NCBI GenBank assembly: GCA_020636675.1 | Contig: JACJXK010000026.1 | Coordinates: 1 to 34,603 of the forward strand | Origin: Prevotellaceae bacterium | GTDB lineage: Bacteria; Bacteroidota; Bacteroidia; Bacteroidales; Paludibacteraceae | Reading direction: 5' to 3' | DNA: 34,603 nucleotides | Part shown: positions 8,438-20,400 of the stretch, one piece after another | How the letters are laid out: each line of letters opens with the position of its first letter | Position numbering within the stretch: position 1 is the first letter of the stretch | Notes under the pieces: model-generated | Told to the model about the DNA's origin: nothing | What the model saw: only the letters and a program-made list of their open reading frames with translations | The model's database searches: none | Program-made: the position numbers and the translations under genes

Positions 8438-11400
8438 ATGAAAACTCATGATAAAATAAAATATATGGGAGGTTTGAGGTGTCTCATTCTCTTAATCTTA
8501 TCCTTTGTGTCCCTGAATGTACAGGGTACGGTGACCGTTAGTAATAGCAGTGATGTGACAAATTTGTTATATTCCAATGGTATCCTTACGTTTACTGCTG
8601 GCAATACCAACCAAATAAAGATATGTAGTGATGGCGTATCTATCTTTGATCAATATGGAAATCCTATTGGTTCATCTATTGTTCTTGAAAATGTAAATGC
8701 AACGTATTGGAAGTCTGAATCTTGTCTTATTTTTCATTTTACTAATCTGGTTAATGATACTACCTATTCTTATTCAGTAACAGAACAGCAGATTGACGGT
8801 GTGTGGAAACTAGTAATTGCAAAAGCTTCGTCTTCTACGTCTCCTACTGTCTCTATCTCCAACTGTTCAAGTAATAATGTGACAACTACGGTAGGAGGAA
8901 ATGCCGTGTCTGCGGGTAGCTTACAGATTACTACTACAAATGTTTCTTCTACTAACCAGTTGACGATTAATGCTCCATCTGGATTTTATATTTCGGAAAA
9001 TTCTGGTAGTGCGGGAACCTCGACTTCGATAACATTGTCAGATAATGTTTCGTCAAATAGTTATTATCTCTATTTGGCCTCTTCTACTGCGGGTTCTTCT
9101 AGTGGACCAGTGACGGTGAAATATAATGGTAATACATTGGCAACTAGTTGCACGTTTTCGGGTACGGTAACGTCAGGTTCTACTCCTACTGTTACCATCA
9201 ATTCTTGTGATGCGTTGGCAAATGTGACAGCAGGTAGCGATGTGAAAGCAGGAACGATTACCATCACCACATCAAATGCGTCTTCTCAACAAATAACGGT
9301 TTCGGTTGCCAATGGCTTTACTATTTCAGAGACGGATGCGAAAGGCAACTCTTCTCTGAATATATCTTCCGATGTAAGTAATAAGACCTATTATATATGG
9401 GGTAACAATGCGGGTTCTACGACGGTGTCGTTCCAGTCGAATGGCACTGCCATTACGCCGTCCGGAAATAGTTGTACCTTCTCCGTTGGCTCGTCATATA
9501 CGCCTGCCATCTCTTATAGTTCGTGTGCTACGACTGACGGTTTGACGGCGGCCTACAATACTGCGGGGACAAACTATGGCACTTTGACGGTGAGCGGCAC
9601 GAATATGACCTCTGCCATTACCATCGCCGCTCCTACGGGTTTTGAGGTGAGCAGAAATAGCGGCAGTGGCTATGCTACGAGTATTACTACAAGTTCAAGT
9701 AGCGGCAGTTTTTCGGAAACGATATATGTTCGACTGGCTGCCTCTACTACAACGGGACCTAAGACCGGAAGCCTCACTTTGACGGCTAACGGAGCAACGC
9801 AAGTGTCTAGTTGCACGTTTTCGGGTACGGTGAGTGCGCAACCTTCCATCTCCCTTTCCTCCACCGCTTTGTCCGGGTTTACTTATGTGCAGAATAGCGG
9901 TCCGTCTCAACCACAGACGGTTACGGTGACGCCATCTAATTTGTCAAGCAACATAACTGTTAATTGCTCTACATTGGGTGATTTCGAGTTGTCTACGGAT
10001 GGTACTAACTATAATTATTCCAGTTCAAGCGGAACTGTTGCGATAAATAATAGTCAGTCACAGTCTCAAACATTGTCAGTTCGTTTGAAGTCAGGCTTGT
10101 CGGTTAGTGATAGCTATACGGGTACGTTGTCTTTGTCTTCGGGCTCGGCTACGGCTACGGTGAGTTTGTCGGGTAGAGTATCGGAAAGTGGAGGTGCTTC
10201 TAGCTGTGATAATTTGTTGATTTCCTCTGTTTTTACGGCAATAGGTTCTACTTCTGGGTCTCTACCTTCTGGCTGGAACCAGAATAATGTTAATGAAGGA
10301 TATAATGGATGGTGTCAGCATTATGATAGTAAAGATGGAACACATGCTGCATATACAATACATAATAATGCTGGATATATATATAGTGCTTTGCAATTAA
10401 CGAATGGAAATACTTATAAAGTAAATGTATATTCCACCTCTTGTACTTCAGGTGGAGAGCCAATAGTTAAAATTAATGATGATGCAGTTGTTGATGTAGA
10501 TGGAGATCCGTTTAAATATGAGTTTGTTTATGATGGAGAGACTGGTAGTCGTCAAATCAGAATAGGATATGGAGATAATATTTATATTGATTCTATTAAA
10601 ATATATGAATGTGCAGGTGCTGTCACTACCCCTACACTTTCTGTTTCGTGTCCAGCTTCTTCGTTTACGGCAAATGCAGGTAGTGATGGCGCAGAGCAGA
10701 CGTTTACCGTGTCGGGAACAAATCTTTCCGACGCTATCTCTGTTTCGGTAGGTGCTAATTCTGATTTCGAGATAGCAAGGGAGTCTGATCAAACTTATTC
10801 CAATATAATAACTGGTATATCTCAATCGGAGACGACAACGATAAAGGTTAGATTGAAGAAAACAGTAAAAGCGGGCAGTAAAAACGGCACGTTGACGGTC
10901 TCTTCTCTGAATGCGGTGGATGTAAACTGTACTCTTTCGGGTACTGTCACTTGTTCGTCTCCAGTCACGTTGGATAATGTCGTGAATGTGTATTATAATA
11001 CTACTAGTCTGACATATGCTTTGACAGATGCCTCTAACTATGCCGGATGGTTGCTTGCTACGATATCCAATACAACTGATAACGAACGTACTTGGTCTCT
11101 GTTTAATCTTCAGTTCAGTTGCATCTCATCTTCCCTGTCGTCGGCAAGTTATGAAGGGTCTATAGGAGACGACGGTGATTCCCTTTATTATGACAATGGG
11201 GCTAATTATGTTGACACTGTCAAACTGGCCGGGCATCGGGGGTTGACCTATAAGATAGCTTTCTCGCAGAGTGGCAGCACGCTGAACTATACGCTTGTTC
11301 CGTTAATCACTACCTCCACGAGTCAAATTGCAGGCATGACGGCTACCAAAAATACTCCTGGTACAGCTGTGTCCTATACATTCTCAGCTACAGGTTTGGA

Positions 11401-14400
11401 TGGTGATGTGACGGCTGTTGCAACCTCCGGTTTCGAGTTGAGTTTGGATAACTCTACTTGGAGTTCTAGTCTGGATATTTCTAGAACGTCCAATTATATA
11501 ACATCCAAAACTGTCTATGTGCGTATGGCATCATCTTCTGCTGAAACTTCATCCGGAACTGTCACGATGAGTTCTACAAATGCGGAGAATGTTACCATCT
11601 CTTTGTCGGGTGCGTTGCTCCCTGAGCCTACGGTTTCGTGCGCAGATCTGAATTTCTCGGTTGTGAAAGGAGATTTGGCAGGGAGCAAGTCCTTCACATT
11701 TAGCTGTGGTAAGTTAGGAGCTCCGATTGTGCTGTCTGCTCCTGAAGGGTTTTACCTGAGTAAAGATGATTTGACATGGATGCCTACTTTGGAATATGCA
11801 CCGGAGAATGGCGCGCTTGCGGAGCAGACGGTCTATGTGCATGTGATGTCGGCCTTCACGGGTAGCTGGTCCGGTAATCTCTCGTTCGCTCTCAAAGACA
11901 AAACGTCGTTGACGGCATCCGGCACTTGTCCCATGACCTTGACAGTGTCTCCCCGCGTCAGGATTGTTCCGAGCGTCGTTTTGGAAAATGGCATCGCCTG
12001 CGGCTCTTCGCTTACGTTGACGGCTTCTGTGGAAGGTATGTCTGATGTGACTTATCAGTGGAAGAAGGTTGGCTTAGATAATGCAGTTGCCAGTTCCAAT
12101 AGTTATACCATTTCGGAATATGGAAATGGAAATGGAAATAGTGGGATTTACTATGTGGTGGTGAGTGGCAAGTTGGATGATGGTAATGATAGTTCTGTTT
12201 CTGATTCTGTAACTTTGGGCGAATGTAAGAACGCGATAACACCAATCCTCGAACCTACACTCTCTACCATCTTCGTCGGCGATACGGCTCACCTCACGGT
12301 CTACAATGACGGCGGTGCGTTTGCCGATAGTACCACCTATACGTGGTATAGGAAGAAGGGATCCTCTTGGGTGGAGGTGCAGGAAGGTACTTCCAACGTA
12401 CTTGATGTTGTTGGAGGTTATACCTATGATGATAATGATAAGTCAGTTAAGACAGACTCCACCTTCGCCAATTATAAGGTGAAGGTCTCCGGAACTTCTT
12501 ATGTGTCGGCAGAGTCTAATTTGGTCTATGTCTCCCGTCTTGATACCAAGATAGGAACTTCTTGTGAAACATCCGGCGATTCGTTGCGCTATACTGCCTA
12601 TGACATCTTGACGGCCTCTACTGGTAATAACCGAGTGACGGCCGCCCATGGTAATGAGAATCTGTATGAATTGCATCATGTAGCTACTGCCAACTATTCG
12701 AGCATCGGAAAAATGACGGAGCAGCATGCCATCTTCTATATCGGGACAATCGACTTTATGGACGGATGTTGTTGGGGAGGCGTCCGTTTCAACTATGCTA
12801 ATTCGGCGAGCAATTTGCAGCTCTCTTTGGTTACTTATGATGCTGACAATGTAGTTACATTGGCTACCGCTAGTGCGGTCAATACGGCTACAGATACAAC
12901 CTTCGTCACTACGGCAACCACGTTGAGTAGGTATGTGAAGGGTAAAAAGCCCGTTTATTTGCAGGTGTCTGGTGTGAATGACAACCCGAATGTGAAAGTC
13001 CAGTATGTGGAGTTGGTGAAGAGTCAGAATGCTTGTCCAACGGTTGTTCTGGATAGTCTGAAGGCCTCGGCCGTCTTGTTTTGCAATGAACATGACCATA
13101 CTCTGACTGCCCATGTGCGGACGGAAAATATAGGCAGTCATACACTCTCATACCAATGGTATAAAGATGGAACGTTGCTGGTTGGCGATAGTTCTGAATA
13201 TGTCATTCCTTCCTCTGTTAGCGATGCGGCAGGCTGGTATGCGGTGAATGTATATCTGGATGGTGAATGGATGGACGGGGATAGTATAAAGCTGACATCA
13301 TCATTCAAGTCTAGTGCTATCACGAGATTGGACTATACGGAGGGCGAAGGCCCGTCTCCAAGTCAGTCTTTTCTCGTCAATGTACCCGAATGTACCGATT
13401 CGAAGACAGCAACGGTGACTTCTTCCGATACCTTTGTCGTTGCTCTCTCTCCTTCCGGTCCATTTGTCTCTTCTCTGTTGGGTGTGAGAGACGGAGATCT
13501 CGTTTATGTCCGTCTGAGGAGTGGTTTTCCTATTGGCAATTATACGAGTAGTATTTCCGTCAAGTCCGGAGATGTCCATACGCAGACGGTGGCCCTTTCC
13601 GGTAGGGTGACATCCGTTTGTTCTCAGGACGATGTGTTTAATGTCTTCTCTGATATCTACTCCTACTTTAATGGAGGACAAAATGGAGATATTGTGGCTA
13701 CTGATTCTGTGACGACAAAAAATACCTATCATTTTGAAAAAGGTTATTATAAGGTGGTTTTGGAAAATACCAGATCAGACAGTAACTCCGATTTTACTTT
13801 TGATGTCCGTGACAATACGGCGGATAGCTCGGTCTTGGAAAAAACACAAACGATAACTAATCTGCATACGCAAGATGCTTCCATCCAGACTCTCTATGTG
13901 AATGTTTTGACGACTGGCAACTATGTGGTCAGGATGGATGCCGGCGCCGGCAACAGCTTGAACTTGACCGGTATGTCCATCACCCGTTCTTGTCCGCCGT
14001 TGGTCTCTTTGTCTCTGACTGACGACCCTTGTGACAAACAGACGACAGGTGCATATTTCTCCGCAAATGTCAGTTTGGGTGTGGAGCCATACACCTATAA
14101 ATGGTACAAGGGAGATAAGTTGATTGAAACCGCAACTACTGATACCCTCTCGGATTTGAAAGACGGTATGTATCGTGTAGTGGTGGCGGACGCCAATGGC
14201 CAGACGGGTGTGGCAGATTTCGTCGTGAATTGTTTGATAATTCGTAACGACACATCATTTTGCCCCGGCGATGTAATTCCGTTTGTCATTCCAGACGTGC
14301 AGTATCAGCAGTCAAACTATACTGTGAAGGGATATTATCTGGTGAAGAATGAGAAAGATACGGTTAATAGTTGGGACAACTACGGATCTCATTCTATAAC

Positions 14401-17400
14401 TACGGATGGAAATTCAGCGGGATCGTATAGGATAAATGTCGATTATACGAATTCGGATGGCACCCCGGGAGTCGTTCCAATCTATTCAAGAGAATTTATC
14501 CTTTCGAAAAAGAAATTGTGTGGAGGTACTGCAACCATAGAGGGATCCAATGATTTTTGTGGCTCTCCCGTTCTGTTGTCTGCAACCATGGGAGGAGTCC
14601 CTGATTCTGTTATGAATACAATAGAAGAATTGGGTTGTGAGTGGAAGAAAGACGGTGTTGCCATGGCGGAAACGGGTACGCAGATAGAAGTTGAAGAAAC
14701 GGGTTCCTATCAGGTTAGATTTTATATTAAAAATGGATTGTCCGATTCCTCTTCCTGGTCTCCTGCGTTTAATGTGCAACGCGCCCCTATGTGTGGAGAA
14801 CTGCAACTTACGGCCTCTCCTTCTGTTGTCTGTGACGGAGGAGTGAAACTCTCTTGGAAAGCGGAACAGATGAATCCTGATTCGTTGTTGACAGGCTTTG
14901 TATGCAAGTTGAAATATAACAACGGCGGGACTGTGGATGATTATTATAGTGGTTACTCGGAAACGGTCAATGAAAGCATGGGAACTATTACCATTCCTGC
15001 CGAAAGATTGACTGCTATGTTTGGAGACAGTGATAATGTCTTGATATATCTTGAACTCACATATGGAACCCATACCTATTTGTCTTCTTCGCTCTTGAGA
15101 AAAGGAGTGGCCTGCAATAGTGCGTTGACAATGCCTGTGGATACGATTGTCTGTGATGGCTCTCCAATCGGGAAAAAGACGGTAGCCCTGTATCCTGCCA
15201 TTGAGGAGAAGTCCGGTTATAAATATGAATACTCTTATGTTTCGCATGGAGGATATAGAGTGGGTGATGAGGATGTGTCGACAGACCCTCTTGTAGATAT
15301 ATCTGTTCCCGTGACTCCGGTCATAAAAAATGACTCTCTGAAATTTTCTTTGGATTTAGGTCAGGTGAACCATAGGAAATCCTATTACTATGTGGATCTC
15401 GTGGTGAAACGGAGCGGAAATGCAGGTGCTGTTTCTTCGGAGACGACATTTATGGACACTATAAGCTCGGATACCATGTGGGTGGACCATAGGATTACGA
15501 TGGAATTAGTGTCTCCTGTAGATGTGAAAGTCTGTAGCGATGATTATGACACATTGGAGGCTAAATTCTCGTTTAACACTGACAATGTTAGTGTGGGGGA
15601 TGAGTTTCCTTATAAGTGGAAAGAGGCTGGCTCGTGGTCGCAACCGGAAGTGTATTCCTTGTCTGATGGCGATGTGTCGAATGGATATTTCTCTTTGAAA
15701 AAACGGATTAATCCGGGGCTGACGGAAGATCGCGTCGATTCTTTATTGGTAGAAGGGTCTTGTATTCCAATGGGCGTGCGTTTTGAACTGAGTGTTGATA
15801 CTTGTGGCAAATTCCAAGTGCCGGATACTGTATATTTCTGTGAGGATGTCACATCTTCGGATGAGAAGAAGGGTCTGTCGCTGACTTATACGGGCTCTAT
15901 CCCGATGGATGATTTGACTCTGACATGGACCAACTTACGTAGTGAAGAGACAAAAACAGGCAATAACCCTGTGTTCTCTGTGTCAGAAAACGACAGGATA
16001 GAGATTGAAGTCAAACATGGGGATGTGGTCGTTTATCGGGATTCGGTAATCGCAGCCTGGGATGTTTCTTGTGTTCTTAACTACTTCGTCAAGTCTGGTT
16101 CTTCCGGTACGGGAGTCTCTTGGGACAGTGCTTTTGCTACCATAGATAAGGCTCTCTCCGCCGCTTTCAATTATCATGAAACGGATCCTGACCAGCCGAT
16201 AAACATCTATCTGGCGGAGAAGACCTCTGTCGATGAGAGTTATATGGTCTCCAATATGAATGAGTATGCAACATTGAACCATGTCTCCATCTATGGCGGT
16301 TTCCCTACTACCAATACGGGAACGCAGGTCGACAATGCGGATAGCTATACCTTGGTGACAAAAGCGAATATCGAAAATAACTTGTCTCCTTGCTTTAAGG
16401 TAGGAGAGGGCGAAGTGCTCTTGTCCCGCTTGATGTTTGATGGGATGAAAGGTGCCCGTGTCATTACTTCGGAGAATGGGGAACGAAAGATAGAGGAGAA
16501 CCTGACTCTTTCGAATTGTAAATTCTCGGGGATTGAAAATGGTGCTGTGATTTTGACTTCGTCCATTGGCGGTACATTCAATGTTTATGATTGTTCTTTC
16601 ATTGGTTGCAATCAAGTAGCAAACAATCAAGTTGTAAATGGAGGTGCCCTCTATGTAGAAGGTCCTTATGACGTGAAGGTCTCTTCTCTCAAGGAGAAGA
16701 CGGAACTTCCTGGCTTACGCAAGGATTCGATTGATGTCAACAAGGAGGATGGTTGCTCTACCTTGAAGCAGATGACTCTTACCCTGCTCGACTCTCTCGA
16801 TTGGGAAAAGTCTCCGAATCTGTTTGTTGGAGATGCCAATGAATCGACGAATGATACTGTGAAGGGTGGTGCCGTCTACATTTCGGGTGCGCGTAGCGTC
16901 AATGTCGAATATGCGCTCTTTAAGGATAATATAAGTAAGCAGAATGCCATCTTCTATGGCGGCGGTCTCTATGTTGATTTTACGTCGTATGTCAACATAT
17001 CGCACTCTTATTTCACTGGGGCAGAGGCTAGACAGCAGGGCTTGACGGGAGGTGCCTTGTGTCTCTCCGATGTGGCATCTGCAAGGGTCTCTTATTGTGA
17101 TTTTTACAACAACAAGGTGTTGAAAGGGGATGGTGCTGCCTTTGCCGGCATCAACTCGAAGATAGATTTGTTGAACTCCGATTTCGAGTCTAATAGTGTG
17201 AGCGACGAGGGGCATGGTGGCGGTTTTTATGCTACCAACTCGGCTTTGTTAAATATCATCAACTCCAAGTTCCGTAATAACACCATGCCTAACGGCAATG
17301 CTTCCGGTGGTGGCGCTTATGTAACCAATGCGGTGGTAAACGTAACCAACTCGGCCTTTATCTCGAATAAGGCAGGCGAACAGGGTGGAGGATTCTATGC

Positions 17401-20400
17401 AGGAGGTGAAAGTAAGTGTGATTTTACGACGTTGATTTCCGTCAAAAACTCTCTCTTCCGTGACAATTCCGTGCAGAGTGGAGTGGGTAAGGGTGCGGCT
17501 ATTGCGGCTTCGAAGATGAATATAGAAATTCGCAACTCCGAGTTCAGGAAGAATGTCACATTTGAGAAGGGTGCTGCGGTCTATATCACGGAGGGTGCTC
17601 TGGATGTCTTCTCCTCTTCCTTCTATGACAATAAAATGGTGCAGGCCAATCAGGGTGCGTCTGCCATCTCCGTGGAAGGATCTTGTGACTCATTAGCTAC
17701 GCAAAATGTTCATATTTACAACTCTACCTTCACCGGCAACTCTGGTGCCCAGTATGGTTGTATAGATATCTCCAAGGCATTTGCCGACATAGTGAGCTGC
17801 ACGGTGGTGGGTAATGTGTTCAATTCTGGCGAAGGTTATGCCATCACGGTAAGGGATGATGGTAAGCTAAATCTCATGAATACCATTGTCTCTAATAATG
17901 GACAGTCGGGAAATATGGAACGTAACTTAAAGATAAATGGAACTAAGTCTGATGCTACAAATAAATTGGAAGCAATAAATAAAATAAACATATTTAAACG
18001 CAACACAATAGGTACTGATATTTATGGAAATACATCGGATAAGGATTCAATGATTTCGAATAATACGGTTACTGATGTATATTCTTGCGACCCTGCGAAG
18101 AAGAATACGGACAACTGTGTCTCTAGCGCTTCTTGTACCTATAGCTTCTCTCCTGCCAATCTGTTGACAATCTGTAACTACGGCGCGCCCGTGGCTTCTA
18201 CTCGTCCGTTCAATTTGACGGAGAATGCTTACTGCCGTAATTATGGTATGACCATCGACGAGCTGGCCGGCTACTCTTCAGACCCTATTCTCTCTTCTGA
18301 GTTGGTGCTTGACGAGCATCGCTCCATGAGGGGGTGGCGTTATCTGTGTCTGGAGTGCGGACAGACCTCGGAGGATATCAAAGGCGAGTTCCGTACTTTC
18401 CAAGGTGCGGTAGAGGGTGGTGTCGGTGTTTATGAAGGCAAGAAGTTCGACTTGGAGCTGACCCGTATGGTGGGCCAGTGTTCGGGTGGCGAGCTTTCTC
18501 CTGCTTACATTACTATCAAGGTGCTGGAGTCAGGAACAATGAATACAATTGCTACAGATACCCTAGGCATGTTCTATTGGATAAAGGTGTCCCGCTTGGT
18601 GCAGAACAAAACGGATGAGAAGAAGATGGATACGCTGGCCTATTATTCGGATAGTTTGATTACAAAATATAATGTCATGTATGGCGATACCTGCATCTTC
18701 CTCAACGAGGTGCCTGCCGGAACTTATCTGGTGACGGTAGGTCGTTTGGGTAATACAGGTAGTGGTAGTGATGGAAATGCAGAGAAACAGCTGCAGGAGA
18801 AACATACCGCCGCCATTTTGGTGGAGAGCATCACCGAAAGGGCCTTGGCTTGGGTGGGCAATGAATCTTCTAATTTTAACGATGTTGGGAATTGGCGTTA
18901 TCGTGACGATGAGGGTAATGTTGACTCGGCGAAAACTGTGGCTGCACCTCCTAGTCCTTGCTTCGACATTCATATCGGCTTGGAAAATCCTATTTCATCG
19001 GGTACTAATGTGTCTGTTCTTCCTACTATTAATGACGATAAAGGCGAGTGTGCCGACGTCTATTTCCATCCGGGTGGTAGCCTTGGCCAAATCCAAAAAC
19101 TAAGCTACAACAAAGCCCATGTAGAAATGCGGGTGGATGCATATAATAGAACTGAAGATTCAAAGTGGAAGATGATAGCTGCTCCGCTGAAGGGTTTGGT
19201 GTCGGGAGACTATATGTATGATGATAGGGCTGTCTATATCCGCTATTTCAATATAAAGAAGAGTGATAACTCCTATGCCGGGGAATGGACATACTCCGTA
19301 TCCAATGTGGGAGAGTCTCTCTCTAATATGGGTATGGGCTATGCTCTCCGTTATTATACATTGAGGCCATCTTTTTATATGTCGGATGCCATTACCTACT
19401 CCTTCCCGAAGACGGCTACCTCCTACAAATATTACGACGGTACGGTAGAGAGCGTACGTAAGGAGGCCTCCTTCCGATTCTTGCCGGAAAACGAGAAGAC
19501 GAACACCATACCGGAGGTGACGGAGATAAAGATTAAATTGCAGGATAGGGGATTCTCTTTGGCTGGCAATCAAATGGGCTTTAATGTTGATACAGTGGCC
19601 AAAGGCTATATCATTGTGGGTAATCCGTTTATGTCGCACATAGACCTGCTTGCCTTCTATAAGGCAAACAGGGACCGGATTAGTCCGGATATCAAACTCT
19701 ATACGGAGTGCCATTTCGAGAGCTATAAGATTACGGAGGCCAACGAAAACATGACGGGTGCTAGTACGGGTAAGGATGGCGATGCAAATCCTGCGTATAA
19801 CCGTTACATACCGCCTATGCAGGCCTTCTTCGTGAAGCCTACGAAGATGGATGCCGACGGTTCCGTGACGCTCCGTTTTCCAACCGACTCCGTCTCTTGT
19901 GCGGTCACCTCTGCCGGCTCTACGTTGAGGAGTGCCGCCGCTCCGGTGTTCAACCGATTGGCCATCCGGGCTACGTATGATAAGTGGAACTCTACTTTTG
20001 CCTATGTGCTGGCACAGGGTGGTGCCTCCAATTCCTTCCTCGGCAACGAGGATTCGCAGAAGCTGCTCTATGCAGGCTCTATTGTCGACGTCTATACCCA
20101 TGCCGGAAAAGTGGCGGTAGATATTAATGCGCTGGATGCCGACTCGCTTGGCGAGTTGCAGGTGCCGGTCTCCGTCTCCACCTACAAGGCGGGTGTGGTC
20201 ACCATCTCCCTCTCCGGTGCGGATGCTTTTGACCAGGCAGACAATCTCTATTGGAATGATGCGCAGACGGGCAGTAAAATCTCTCTTCACGAGCAGTCTG
20301 TCTTTAACTATACGCTGGCCAAGGGTACCACCTCCGGCCGTTTCTTCCTCAGCTTCGACCAGAAACGTAGGGTGAAGGTTGCCGTCAGCGACACCATCTG

